64,000 nucleotides of DNA from Casuarina equisetifolia (taxonomy: Eukaryota > Streptophyta > Magnoliopsida > Fagales > Casuarinaceae). The DNA lies in the NCBI GenBank assembly GCA_028551475.1, contig CM052361.1, positions 24,379,491-24,443,490 on the forward strand, written 5' to 3'. The notes beneath the pieces are model-generated. The model did not search any database, had not been told where the DNA came from, and worked only from the letters and a program-made list of their open reading frames with translations. Positions 10,428 to 23,148 of the stretch are shown in pieces. The first letter of the stretch is position 1; each line of letters begins with the position of its first letter. A program made the translations under genes and the position numbers.

Positions 10428-13400
10428 ATGGAGTCTCTGATGGCTTCCGCCACAACTAAAACAGCATCGTCTCCTTCATCTTTCCTTTCCTCTCCTCCTT
10501 CTTCTTTCTCTTTTTCTCCTTCTTCTTCTTCGTCTTCCCTTTCTCGATGGAAATATGATGTTTTTCTTAGTTTTAGAGGTGAAGACACCCGCAACAATTT
10601 TACAGACCACCTATATTCCGCTCTGCGTCAGAAGGGAATTAACACTTTTAAGGATGATGAAAAACTTGCGAGAGGAAAACCCATTTCGCCCAAGCTCCTA
10701 GAAGCCATAGAAGACTCAAGATTTGCAATCATCATTCTCTCAAGAAACTATGCGTCATCAGCATGGTGCTTAAATGAACTTGCAAAGATCGTTGAGTGCA
10801 TGAAACAAAAGAGCATGATTGTTTTTCCAATTTTTTACCATGTAAATCCCTCTGAAGTACGGCATCAAAGGGGAAGTTTTGCACTGGATTTCACAAGAAA
10901 CATAGAAAGGACAAAAAGTTGGAGAGATGCTTTGACAGAAGTGGCCAATCTCTCTGGATGGCATTTACATAACAGGTAATATTATTCTTACTTCTTTCAG
11001 TGAGAAATTTTTTTATTTTGATTCTAAAAAAAATTGTTCTTAGGATAAAATTTTTTGGTGGCACTTCTTTTTTCTATGCCAAACACTAGTTAATTAGCTA
11101 ATAAGCAAGTTATAAGCTCACAATTTATGATAAACTAAATGATTCAGTGATATGCAAAAGATTCATTACACACTTTTTGCAAGCTATAAATTCAAGTTGA
11201 GATAAAAATGTTAAAGTTACTAAAGTCTTTTAGAAGGAACAAGACAAAATATAGTGTCTCTAACAAAATCCAATGTGAAGGCACATTATTGGATCCAAGG
11301 AAAGTAATGGAGAAATCTTTTTTTAACAAAATCAATTCTTCTAAGAAATTAATGATTTGATGATAAAATAAAAACTAATAGAGACTACTTTGTAACCTAG
11401 TAGCTTATAGACAATAATTTGAAAGTTGTTAGAATAGTTTAAGATGAACACAAATAGAATCTATATATATATATATCTGTGTGTGTGTGTGTGTGTGTGT
11501 GTGTTTTAAAAACATGAATTTTAAAAAATGGATTCTTAGCTTACACTTCAATCTATGGTCGATTGTGAAAATATGATGACTTGTTTGATTATAAAATCAA
11601 TTATTCTTTGCAAAACATCTCAAGTCATATGTATGCACATGTATGCATATGCTATTAACTAGTGAAGCCAAATTTATGATAATCGCAAAAGAATTTTTTG
11701 ATAAAGCGATCTAGAAGTAGAATAAAGAGTTTTGTTCAATCTTTATTTCCAAGGTCAAAAAGGTAGATTAGTACTTTGCATGCTTACATGAATATTAAAA
11801 ATCAAAACAAAGATAATAGTGAGGGAACCTTTATAACCACTATTAACAACTCAAATTCTTGTATAACTTGTAAAAATTATTTGATAAGCAAGGACTGAAC
11901 GTCATATATTGAAATGGTTAAGCTAAAGTATAATTGCATAGTACAAACTTTAATTAGTAAAATTGGGGTGATAATTAATCACTTGTTACATCTTATAACA
12001 ACCTAAGATATGGGTGAATTAGGTTTCTCAAAAATTATTATCTTTTTCGTTTTTGCTATTTGAGGCAATTAACAATTATATAATAGATAACAAAACATTC
12101 ATACAAAGTATAATCACATAAAGACAAGTGATTTTTGAAAGGTGGTTTGGCTCAAGCCATCTCAACACCTACTCTACCCTACCCTAACAATATGTTAAAA
12201 TTATTCTTCCAATCAATTCACCAATTGATTATAAGGGATAACCAATCCCTCCAACCCAATTACAAGGGATAATCAAACCCTTAATTCTAGTTACAAATTC
12301 TCTCCCAAATATTACAAATTTCAAACTTAGCTTTTAAAAAATATACAATATACAATATACAATTCAGAATTTTCAAATAAGTGCTAGAAAGCTAATACAA
12401 AATAATTTGGACAAAAGTTTCAAATTTCATTCAAACCCTAACATTGTTCACTTATAGAAAATCAACTCAATAACAATATGTATTAAATCACAAATTAATT
12501 TTCTAACAAGTAAATAAAAGCAATAATGAACTCATAATATAGTCATCCAATAAAAAATCAATTCATAAGTTAGATAAGCTTAAGAAAAGAGTGTGAATTT
12601 CTTGAAAGATGTTTGATTTTCACTGATTTTCATTATCCACCTTTCTTCTAAACTTTCTACTCTAATATAGCATCAAAAGGAGTTTCACTTCAAAATAGTT
12701 GTTTTGACTTCTTTGAGTAAGATCACATCTTTTTCTGTTGGAGCTTAATCTTTCTTCATTCTCTACTTGTTTCTGAGCTCATATGAAAGAAGGAAGACGG
12801 GACTGGCTTTTTGTCTCAATCCTGTTCAAAATTATGCTCCAAAACGTTACCTTTCATCTAGATTTTTAAGTTAATCATTCGGAGCTTCGAGCAGCCAATT
12901 CGGGTTAACGGGTCGACCTCAGGTTTCACTAGAATCTTCCACAATCCTCTTCAATTTTGAAGCAAATCTTCGTGGTTACTTCATAGATCAATATATCCTC
13001 TTCTTAAATAACAAAACCCCCATGATGTAGGCTTCTGAAACACTTTAATTTGCTTCCAATTTCTCTTTCAATCAATTAGATCAGAGTTTGCAAAGAACAC
13101 TTCAGGCTAAGCTTGATTTGATCTTCTCTGAGTAGTGGGTCACAAAACTTCAGTTCACAGATTCTTCCCATCAAATTTCTGTGCCGATTTCAGTCGGATT
13201 TCTTCATCATCGGAGTTGTAGGCAGAGGCAGACTGCATCTCCGGGTCACGCAGCAGCTCTGGCGTGTTTCTGCTCTTTTGGGTCGCGAACGCAGGTCAGA
13301 TGCTTCGCGGGTCACGAACGCGTTTGTGGGTTGAGCACTTGTCCGCGGGTGAGGGTCTGGGTCACGCAAAAGTGGGTGGCGCTCAGACCTTCAAGGTCGT

Positions 13401-16400
13401 GGGCTCGCGGATCTGATCTGCACTGGGCTTGCGTTGTTCTGGGTCGCGCGCACTGTACAATCGTGCGGGCTGAACACAAGCTGAGCTTGGGTCACTCGAT
13501 GGGTTGGGTCGCCCATCATACAATTTGGGTCTCACGATTTTTCCTGTACACACAAAGGTCCAATATCATTTTTCTTATTTAAATTAATAAACAAGCAATG
13601 ATTTTAACTATAATATTTTCATATTATAATTTATTATTTTTTATCATCAAAATATTAATATATTCCAACAATTAAACTATCAAAGCTCAAAAACATATCG
13701 TAATCAATTGTTCCTATTGTGTGCAAAACAAAACAAATAAACCTCAATGGCAACGCTTTACAAAATATTAGATTCTCTACTAATTTCTTTGTGACTTGTC
13801 TTGTGAAAATGATTATTTGATCTTTGCAAATTGCAGTTATGAGTCAACAATTGTTAGAAAAATTGTTGGAGAGATACTTCATCAATTGAATTCTCTATGC
13901 CCAAGTATTTCAAAGGACCTTGTTGGAATAGACTCTCGTATAAAGGAAATGAAGAATTTATGTAAAGATTTAAAGGAAGATGATGTTTGCTTAATGGGAA
14001 TCTATGGGATGGGTGGTATAGGTAAGACAACTCTTGCACATGCTCTTTATAGAGAAATTTCTTGTCAATTTGAAGCTAGTATCTTTCTAGCCAATGTTAG
14101 AGAAGAAACAGAAAAGTGTGGTCTAGTTGCTTTACAAAAACAACTGCTTTCAAAAATCCTTGTAGAAAAAGTAATTGAGATACAAGATGTTGAGGAAGGA
14201 GCTGATATGATCCAAAAAAGACTACATGGTAAAAAGGTTCTTATCATTCTTGATGATGTAAATAAACTTGAGCAATTACAAGCATTGGCACAAACACATG
14301 ATAGGTTTGGTGGTGGAAGTAAAATCATTATAACCACAAGAAATAAACGTTTGTTAATTGAGCATGATGTGGCTGAAGATAAAATATATGAGACTAAGGA
14401 ATTGACAAGCATAGAAGCTCTCCAACTTTTTAGTCGAAAAGCCTTTAAGGAAGACTACCCCCCAAATACTTTTATGGAGGTGTCCAAGGAGTTTTTAAAT
14501 TATGCTAATGGTCATCCATTAGCTCTTGAAGTTTTAGGCTCAACCTTGTATCGTAGAAGTTTAGATTTATGGAAAAGTATGTGGAGAAAAATAAAAAGGA
14601 CTGGTAATAGTAAAATCCAAGCTATGTTTCAAGTGAGTTTTGATGAATTATCAAAAATGGAGAAAGAAGTATTTTTAGATATTGCTTGTTTCTTCAAAGG
14701 GGAGAAAAAAGATCATGCAAGAGATATATTAGAAAGTTGTGGTTATGAATCAGATATCATTATAGATGATCTCATTAATAGGTCTCTTATAACAATTCGA
14801 GAAAATAGATTATGGCTACATGATTTGTTAGAAGATATGGGTCAGAAGATTGTTTATTCAGAATCTCCCAAAGAACCTGGACTACGAAGTAGATTGTGGC
14901 TTAGTGAAGACATCTATCATGTGTTGAAAAATGATACAGTAAGTGACTAGTAAAAACTATACTTCAAAATTTGACTAGTAATGACTATAATTACAAATTT
15001 GACTAATAAAGCACATACTCATAAATTTTTATGTCTTCTACACTTCAAACTTTTACATATCTTCACTAATATGGTTATTTGTTATTGATTACTAGGGAAC
15101 CAAGAGTGTTGAAGGCTTGGTCCTAAAGTCAAATTTTCAAGAAAAACTACATGTGAATTCTAAAGCCTTCTTTAGAATGACAAATCTAAGATTGCTAAAA
15201 ATCCACAATGTGCACCTATCTCAAGGCCTTAGTTATCTTCCTGACAAGTTGCAAGTTATGGAATGGCCTGGATATCCTTTAAAGTCTTTGCCCAAAGGTT
15301 TCACACCTTTTAATCTCTTAGAACTCATTATGCCTTGTAGCTATATTCAAAGTCTATGGAAGGGCCAAAAGGTACAACATCTCTTAAGCAACTTTGTGTA
15401 TTTGTTGTGTATGTCTTTTCATAAACTAAATTTATGATTTCTTAAACTTCTTTTCTATGTCTAATGTTTTGTAACAGGATATGTACAAGTTAAAGGTCCT
15501 TGACCTTAGAAACTCTCAAAATTTGATCAAGACACCAGATTTCACAAGACTTCCAAATCTTAAGAAATTGGTTCTTCAAGGTTGTGTGAAATTATCTAAG
15601 GTACATCCATCTATTGGAAATCTCAAATTGCTTATTTTATTAAATTTGAGAAATTGCAAGTCCCTCAATAGCCTTCCATGTTACATCAAATTAGAGTCTC
15701 TTGAAATTTTAATTCTTTCTGGCTGTTTAAAGATTAAGAAATTTCCAGAGATTGTGGGAGATATGAAAAAATTTTCACAGTTATATTTAGACAGGACTGC
15801 CATTAAAGATCTTCCTTTGTCGATGGAGCGTTTAACTGGCCTTACTTTCCTAAATCTAGGAAATTGTAAGGGCTTGATGACTCTTCCGAGGGTCATTTCT
15901 ACTTTGACATCTCTTGAAACTATCAATCTGTCCGGTTCTTCGATATTTGATAAAATGCCAAAGAGCCAAAGGGATGTGGAACATCTCGAGGAGCCAGATA
16001 TCCGTGGAACAGCTATAAGACAGCAACACTTTCGTGGATTTGAAATGCAGCCACTTAGATCACGACTCTTAAGTTGTTGGTCATTGCCAAAACGTGACAT
16101 TGGTTTGGTGTTGCCTATCTTACCCTCAACTTTATGCTTTTTGACAGAATTAAATTTGAGTAATTGTAATTTGTCAAATGGAGCGATTCTCAATTATCTA
16201 AGCGGATTATCGTCATTGCAACTTCTAGATCTAAGTGGAAATCAATTGGAGTACCTTCCGAAAAGTATCTCTCAGCTTCCTAAGCTCCAGTGTGTTTACT
16301 TGGAATGTACTACAAGGCGTCAGCAGATAGTAGCAGACTTCAACAGCAAACTGCTGCCGCGTCTCCCACGTCCCCCAACCCTGCTCCTGCCGAAAGTCCA

Positions 16401-16422
16401 CAAGAGTATGCACAGAGCGTGA
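10428..16422 (+). CDS. TIR-NBS-LRR disease resistance protein
   Basis: Join 10428-10975, 13837-14938, 15096-15371, 15478-16422 (phases agree; 956 aa). TNLs are intracellular immune receptors; on effector recognition the TIR domain assembles into an NADase. The protein starts with a Ser-rich leader (1-40), then TIR (about 41-182: DVFLSFRGEDTR, WCLNEL with the presumed catalytic Glu117). The NB-ARC has P-loop GMGGIGKTT (240-248), kinase-2 LIILDDV (318-324), RNBS-B GSKIIITTRN, GLPL-like GHPLAL (408-413) and LHD in place of MHD (510-512). LRRs run from 551. The four-exon layout is typical of TNLs. Odd points: intron 1 is about 2.9 kb and appears to hold inserted DNA; the C-terminus after LPKLQ becomes a non-LRR, Arg/Pro-rich tail and stops early, suggesting a truncated LRR or frameshift. 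It is followed by LRR-like debris at 16597. Expression cannot be judged. Confidence 0.85.
11461..11504. repeat. (TA)n-(TG)n microsatellite in TNL intron 1
   Basis: A run of TA dinucleotides is followed by about 15 TG repeats ending near 11504. Likely polymorphic in length. Confidence 0.95.
12000..13700. mobile_element. Probable inserted repetitive DNA in TNL intron 1
   Basis: Intron 1 is far longer than the 100-160 bp introns 2 and 3 of the same gene. Part of it (about 13180-13550) is sharply GC-richer than its surroundings, with recurring GGGTC-CGC-type words. Such compositional islands usually mark transposable elements or their LTRs. I could not find terminal repeats or a coding domain, so the class and borders are unknown. 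The 133-codon open frame at 13181-13582 has no recognisable family signature. Confidence 0.35.
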
Positions 16423-16596
16423 TGTGTATTGAACTGAAGTGAAATATCTAAATTTGCAGAGATGTAGGTGCTTCCTCAACTACAGAGATGAAGGATCTCC
16501 GGAGAGCTTTGACCCAACGCACTAGATGCAGCCAAAAAGAAAAGCCATTGACAGTAATGCTAAGGAGAGGCTGACATTGGAAGTCCAATTTTATGT
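16423..16596. other. TNL 3' flank
   Basis: Probable 3' UTR or remains of the lost C-terminal coding region. No clear motif. Confidence 0.4.
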
Positions 16597-16675
16597 GAAA
16601 CCGTGACATTGACTTGGTGTTGCCTATTTTATTTCAGGTTCATTCTATTTGACAGAATTGAGACTCGGATGGTAG
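16597..16675 (+). pseudogene. Short LRR exon duplicate behind the TNL gene
   Basis: Repeats the coding block at about 16091-16160 (CCGTGACATTG-CTTGGTGTTGCCTATTTTA...TTTGACAGAATT). This is evidence of local duplication at the 3' end of the TNL gene. Confidence 0.7.
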
Positions 16676-16867
16676 AAGAAAACTGTTGGGGTGTGTTCTG
16701 TGTTTTTTTCTTCTTTTTTTTTTCAATTCATTTCAGTGAAAGGTTGAAACAGTGCATTTTAATTGAGACTTCGTTTTCAGTGACACTGCCAAGCTGGACA
16801 GCATTGAATCGTGGGCATGGTTTATAGATAATCTCCTTAATAAATATCTTCGGTCCAAGAAAAAAAA

Positions 16868-16975
16868 AATAGTGGTTGGATGATTTGTTAGAAGATATAA
16901 GTCAAGAGATACTAAGTCTTGAAACTTCTAAAGGGCCTGATATACGGGGTTTAGTGAAGACATCTATCTTCTTGT
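16868..16975 (+). pseudogene. TNL fragment (end of NB-ARC exon)
   Basis: Matches the LWLHDLLEDMGQ...LRSRLWLSEDIY region of exon 2 (about 14808-14920). It is degenerate, with a small deletion after GGGCCTG. An A-run precedes it. Confidence 0.8.
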
Positions 16976-17279
16976 AGATTGTGGGAATTATTTTACAGAT
17001 CAAGTTCATGGCTACTTGTATTTGTCCTCCTATGATGTTTATTGCTTTATCATATCACTTAGATATGTTGAGCGTCCTTGGCCTTAATGACTAACAGAAC
17101 ATCATGAAAACATTAGATTTAATAGAACTTTCCAATTTAGAGAGGCTAATTATTCTCATGAATAAAATTCTTAATGAATTATTTTATATAACAAGAGAAA
17201 TTTTGTCTCTTATTAACTTTACACACAAAATTAGTTTGTAATCTCTTGAACCTTTTATTTTTCTAGTTATTTAAGACTC

Positions 17280-18630
17280 AAGAAGCTTTTATGAAATGGT
17301 AGAAAATTTGAATTTTTGATGAACTATAAGAAATGGAGAAAGAAGTTTCTTTTAGATATTGGTTGTTTTCTCAATGGAAAAAAAAAAAAAAAGATTGCAC
17401 ATGAGATATATTTGAAAGTTGTGGTTATAAACTAGTTATCATCATAGATGACCTCATTAATAAGTCTCTTATAACAATCCAACAAGACATATTGTGGGTG
17501 CATAATTTTTTAGAATATATGAGTCAAAAGATTGCATGTTATGAATGTCCTAAAGAATCTAGCCTATGTGGTAAATTGTGCCTTAGTTAAGACATCCATC
17601 ATGTGTTGAAGAATGATACAATAAGTTACTAATAAAGTCCATACTTATAAGCATTTATATATCTTCTACTCTTCTTAAATGTTAGCATATCTTTAACTAA
17701 CATGATTATTTGTTTTTGGTTATTAGGGAACAAGAAAAGTTAAAGAGATATTACTAAAGCCTACTTCAAAAGAAAAATTACATTTGAATAACAAAGCAAA
17801 ATTGAAAATTTTAATATTGTTAAAAATTGGTAATATGCACCTCTCTCAAACCCTTAGTCACCTTTCTAACAAGTTGCAAGTTATGAAATGGATAAGATAT
17901 CCTTTATAGTTTTGCACCTATAAATGTCATGAACTCATCATGCCTTGTAGCTACATTAAAAGTCTATGGAAGGGAAAGAAGGTACAATCATCTCTTATTC
18001 AAGTGTGCTTTGTGCAAGTATGTCTTTTCATAAATAAAATTAGGATTTCTTCAATTCTTTTCATGTCTAATGTTCTATCATAGAATTTACACAAGTTAAA
18101 GATTATTGACCTTTGAGAGTCTCAAGAGTTTATCAAGACCCTAGATTTCTCAAGACTCTCAAATCTTGATAAATCAAATCTTCAAGGTTGTGGGAAATTA
18201 TAAAGGGATATTCATCTATTGGAAGTTTCAAATGACTTATTTTATTGAATTTGAGAGGCTGCAAACCTCTTAATAGCTTTTCATATCTCTAGTTTGGATT
18301 TTCTTGAAATTCTAATTCTTTTCAACTATTTGAAAATCAAGAAATTTCCTAAATTGTGAGAAATATGAAAAAAAAAATTGTCTATATTTAGATGGAACTG
18401 CTATGAAAAGAACTTCCTTCATCTATCGAGTGTTTAGCTGGCTTTACTCTCCTGAATCTAAAAAATTATAAAGGATTGTTAATTCTTCCAATTGCCATTT
18501 CTACTTTGACATCTCCCAAAACACTCAATATATTGGGTTTGTCGAAGGATCAAAGGAATGTTGAATATGTCAATGAACTTGATATCCATGGAACTACTAT
18601 AAGACAAGCACGCTCGTGGATTTGAATAAT
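17280..18630 (+). pseudogene. Second TNL pseudogene (NB-ARC end plus LRR exons)
   Basis: Three blocks keep the order and spacing of the intact TNL gene. The end of the NB-ARC exon lies at about 17321-17620, the first LRR exon at about 17727-17982 and the main LRR exon at about 18085-18630. Frameshifts and stops are frequent (for example SLVK* for RLWLSE, and stops in the LEFIKTLDFS region). The TIR exon and P-loop are absent. It represents a separate gene copy, since it parallels rather than repeats the fragment at 16868. Confidence 0.85.
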
Positions 18631-19560
18631 GGTTGCTCTGTTAAACTCCAACTCAATTGGAATTCGGGTGATAGAAGCAACTGCTTGGGATGTGCTCTAT
18701 ATCTTGAGTGTGAAGCCTGTAGTACCAGAGAACACAAATTCTGTTGTGCACTTTCTGTCTAACCGAACAGCACTTAAATATCGCGATATAACTATGCTAA
18801 CACAACTTTAAACTAGATTGCAGTCAAGATGATAGCAGCTAACACAAACAGGAATAAACAGCAGCGAGAGAGGAAAAAAAAAAAGCATGCAACACAAGAT
18901 TTACGTGGTTCGGTCAAAGTTGAGCCTACATCCAAGGGCAGAACAATATGGGTGCTTTTGTTATTGCTGCCAGAAAAACAACCTGTTTCAGAATCTTTTA
19001 CAGAAGCCTTCACTCTCTTCTCTTCCGAAGACCCAGTACACCTTTCCCCACCTCCCAAGAGTATACTTGTTCCTGTTGTTTCGAGATTACAGTGACTTCT
19101 TCCACCATTGCTTTTCTCTCCTGCACTTAAACTTTTCTGCAAATAGTTTTCTGTATTCTTTTTTCTAGAATTCCCTTCTCGCTCATGGTTTTTAAGACAC
19201 TTACCAGCTTAGCTCTCTCTCTCTCTCAACTGCAAGAAGGCAGCTTCTGAATGAAGCTATAAAAGACGTTGACAGGAGGCAGCTTTTGACCAGATTAAAT
19301 AGGCACTGTAATAGGCTTTTGCCAACTAGCAGTAAAATACTGTGTCCTGCAAACATAGCAGTTTGCAGCCTGCTTTTTCCTCACGTGCTGTAGCGGCTGC
19401 TTCTTCCATACCGCAGTAGCTACAAATAAGAACATGTACAGAAAATATTACCAAAACATTGAGGAAACTGAAAATGATTTTGTTATCCATTTTGACATTG
19501 ATAAATGTACTTTTTGAAACAACCCATGATCCTTCGCTACCTATCATACCCAACTCGGCT
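18631..19560. mobile_element. Probable non-autonomous mobile element sequence
   Basis: Carries the block AACACAAGATTTACGTGGTT at about 18891-18910, followed by a CCTACATCCAAGG-like word. From experience this block recurs in short plant LTR-type elements. The region also has an A-rich run and a CT microsatellite (19211-19227). No terminal repeats or coding domain were identified. Small open frames here (for example 18813-19142) look fortuitous. Confidence 0.35.
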
Positions 19561-19647
19561 AAATAAACCTCGTATATGTACCTCGTGTCTGATTTGTAGA
19601 AAGATCACATAATATGGACAGATGGAGCTGCATGGAGGCTAAATTAC

Positions 19648-19742
19648 ATTTACTTGTACAGCCCCATGAAAGTCCCTGTGTTGAGGTCATCTACCATACC
19701 AGCGAGATACCAAAGACTTTCTCCAAAAGTTGCAGCTTATCA
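19648..19742 (-). other. Orphan exon-like stretch
   Basis: The minus strand has an AG acceptor-like site at about 19735-19740 (GATAAG), then an open frame reading ATFGESLWYLAGMVDDL... and ending GLYK-stop. The residue mix looks like a real protein C-terminus, and the local sequence is less AT-biased than its flanks. No upstream exon was found between here and the ADF gene, and the family is not recognised. It may be a gene fragment or chance. Confidence 0.3.
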
Positions 19743-20837
19743 CCTCTGAATGACCGATGATACATGTAAGCTTGTTTTTGAATACCTTATCGTTGACATT
19801 ATTTTGTGTAGTAGCTAAATACTATTTTGTTTGAATGCTTGATGGTAAGGCAATACTACTCAAACAAGTTCACTTGCCACACTGATCGAATATTTTGAAA
19901 CCACTTACTAACATTAGTCCCCCACCCTTTTTTTTTTTTAATTTTTATGTAACAGACAGCAACCACAATACCCTACTGGAGAATGTCCGGGAAGCCAACA
20001 TTGAACAGAACTTCATATTTGCTTGAACAAATGGTTATAAACATCCTTTTTTCCTTGAATATTATGTCGTTAGCCATTATCGTGGAATCAAAGGCAGTTG
20101 TTCACTATGTTCAGCATGCATGTATGTGCAGAAGAAGGTGTTGGCGTACACAGGGCCAACCAGAATCATTGTAATTCACCCCTTCTAAACAATTTCTGGA
20201 TTCTAAGCCTTTTATGCATAATCTTCCAAAACCAGCCTACTGTACAAGTTTTGATTGTTCAATTTCCAGAGAATGTCTCACAGGAGAAATTGGAGCCCTT
20301 ATCTAAGCCCTTTCATAGTTTCTGCTTCTGTTAGATTTTAGCTCTTTAACGTTTATGAACTTTCCAGTATTACTAAACAATCAAAACACAAGAGAGAGAG
20401 AAAATAAAGCTCAAAAGTTTCAGATCTATTCAATCATAAATCTTTGCTTGAGTTCCAAACCAACCACACCAGTAATTTTATCAGCCTTGTATCATTATCC
20501 TCTCCTCCTGCAGGGCTAGAAGGGTCAAAAATCCATTTCAAAGTCTTCAAAACAACCCAAAAGAGCTCTCTATTTCCAGATGATACACCTTTGGCTTGTA
20601 GACATAACAACTACAAGGCAACACTCATGGCTTCAGTTCCACACAACAAATCTTAAGATAGTAATTGGAATCACTGAAATTTCGTTCTGGATAAAGGCCA
20701 GACTGTAAGGTAAAACTTCAACAACAAACCAATATCATAACTCCTCAGGTTCACAGCCCCACAACTATTAACATTTCACTTAAAGAGTAAAACTCAGAGC
20801 ATAGTAGCCAAATCGCCATACAAGACTGGGAGATATC
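19743..20837. other. Spacer and ADF 3' flank
   Basis: No gene supported. The part next to 20838 is expected to hold the ADF 3' UTR on the minus strand. Its last about 40 bp resemble positions 1-41, showing that the duplicated ADF copy included 3' UTR sequence. Confidence 0.5.
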
Positions 20838-23148
20838 TCAGTTAGCACGGCTTTTAAAAACTTCCAGACTCATCTCAGTAGGATCAGTAGCCTGCAGCTC
20901 TACTTGAATTCCGTCCAGTTCTCTCTTGAACCTGTCCTTGGAGCTTGCATAAATCATCTTGCTCCTCACCCTTGATGTATCAGGAGACCTAAGTATACAG
21001 CAAACATCAGCATAAACAGCAATCATTTAAGAGACTAGCTTTCCATAAAGAAAATAGAAGATAAAATATGAGAAAACACTTGTAGCATATAAGATTACCA
21101 TGCAATAAAGAAAATTCTGCTCTTTTGGCAGTTCTCTGGAGTCACAAAGTCAAAATCATACACAGCATATCGGCACTCATCAGCTGGAAGGCTTGCAGCG
21201 AACTCTTCATAGCTTTCAGCTGGCTCACCAACCTTCTCCACCACCACCTGCTTTTGCTTCTCCTCGATCTTATAAACAATGAAGCGGTAGGTTCTTTTAG
21301 CCTTCAACTCCAGAAACTTCAGCTTGCAGTCATCATGCACAGCCATACCTGACGCTGCGTTAGCCTGTACTTGGAATGCAAATAAAACAAATATCAAGAC
21401 GAGATGGTAGAGTGAACACTAATAGATCAACTGTTAAAAGGCTTGTCTATATGTTGATAATAGCAATCAAATGACTGTAATGGAATCATAATACTTGAAG
21501 TTGGGCCTTTCTATGCATCAAAGTTTCAAAATAGTAATCTGAAATCTTGCAGATGGGTTTCTTGTCCTTCTCTTGGGAATGCGGGGCTGAGTTGGGGTTG
21601 TTTATTCCAAAATCTTGTCTTCCTCCGTAGGTTAACGGTAAATCAACCAAATCCAAATCACAAGGACAGATGAACGCTAAGAAATAGAGAAAAAAACCCA
21701 ATCTCAATGCTGCATTTACGTTGAACTGGATTAACTTAGCCAAGTTCTTTTGCCAATGAGCATATTTGAGTTCCTAATGCGAGATCAAATATATTAATAT
21801 CCCTGGTTTCCTGAGAGTTTTATGAAGACAGAAACTGGATAATGAAATCTTAAGAAAAACCAAACATACTGAGCCATGGAAATGAATAACACACTCTAAC
21901 CTCATGCAAACTAACTAGATGAGCAGTAAATTCAGAATGCCGACAGTGATCATGCAAAATTCATAAAATTCGTGGCGGTGCATATCATTTTGTTTAAAAG
22001 AATGAATTTAAGACAGAGACAGCGGGTGAAAAAGAAGAACTTTCAGCAAATGGGAAAAAATTCCGAATATTTTATAAGTCAATCAAAACCATGCCCTATT
22101 AAACGAACCTCACCGGAAGATACACAGAGTAGAAGCACTCTGTGAGTATACCCATCGCATTAATTGAAATTCAAATGGTCGTGCTACATATGAAAGTTCA
22201 AAACCGAGATACATTTTAAGGTAGCAACTTGACTCTTACCCCTTCACCCCCTCCCCTGCACCCCCAGCGCACGCGCTACCACAATTTTTCCCAGAAACAA
22301 AATCGGAACCTTAGGGGCAAGTTCCAAGTCCAAAGGGTGGGACACAAACAACATGCACCAATGTCACTGTACGAAAAAGGCGTTCTAGAATTCTAATAAT
22401 AGAAGAACGATGTAATTGTTAACTTACTCTTCTTGAATTTAGACTAAAATTATTATTAAAAAAGAAAAGATACAGTTACCACTAAATATAGTGAATGGAA
22501 ATTCCAAAATTACCGATCCCACTAGGATTCATATACAAACAACTACTATCAACCAGAAATGAGAGTCAACTTATAATCCAATCCCTTCTCTCAAAGGAAA
22601 AAAGGGAAGGACTCTGTCAACCAAAAAACCAATTTTAAATTCAGAAATATAAATATATTCACGGGTGCATAGAAAACCGCACACACAAAAACGTGCGCCA
22701 CAGATACATCTAAATAATGCACATCCTTCCCCCTCGTCCATTCTTTACAACATAGAAGCATTTCAACGGATGATAATGGGACCTTTAAGGGGAGAAATGA
22801 TACAACAAGTTAAAGAAGCCCAACCCACGGATGAATCAAGCGGCAGCGCCAGCCAGAAGATCCACTAACCCACATGTGAAAAACAGCCTCTTTTTCCTAA
22901 CAAACCTCATACACTCATTGAATCAAACTCAGCAGTCAAACTCTCCAACAATTTCAAAAACTACAATCGACACTGAAATTCCAAGATCAAGACGAAACCC
23001 ACAGCAGATCCACCGTAATAGAACCCAAAACAAGCACATCAACAGCCAGTCAAACATCACAGTTTGAACAAAATCCAGAGAGAGCCCAAAAAAAAAAAGA
23101 AAAAGAAAAAGAAACATTTTCAAGGAAAACTGCAACGAGACTCACCAT
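20838..23148 (-). CDS. ADF: Actin-depolymerizing factor (ADF/cofilin)
   Basis: Complement join 20838-20988, 21099-21364, 23146-23148 (139 aa, the usual plant ADF length). ADF severs and depolymerizes actin filaments in the cytoplasm and nucleus. Exon 1 is only the ATG, followed at once by a GTGAGT donor; this ATG-only first exon is characteristic of plant ADF genes. Exon 2 begins [17 protein letters not shown], with Ser6 the known inhibitory phosphorylation site of the family. Exon 3 includes the actin-binding helix region [19 protein letters not shown]. Splice phases close exactly at a TGA (20840-20838). Intron 1 is about 1.8 kb; in plant ADFs the first intron often enhances expression, though nothing here proves it. 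A broken copy lies at 42-6828 in the same orientation. Confidence 0.95.

Noticed and set aside
11461..11504. Regulatory meaning of the TA/TG repeat
   Set aside because: Ordinary microsatellite with no further signal.
13181..13582. 133-codon frame in TNL intron 1
   Set aside because: Open because the stretch is GC-rich and stop-poor. No domain or splice context; most likely repeat DNA.
18813..19168. Overlapping frames of 60-109 codons on both strands
   Set aside because: Lie in probable mobile-element DNA and resemble no family.
21486..21743. 85-codon minus-strand frame inside ADF intron 1
   Set aside because: No recognisable family. ADF exons join correctly without it, so it is treated as intron sequence.
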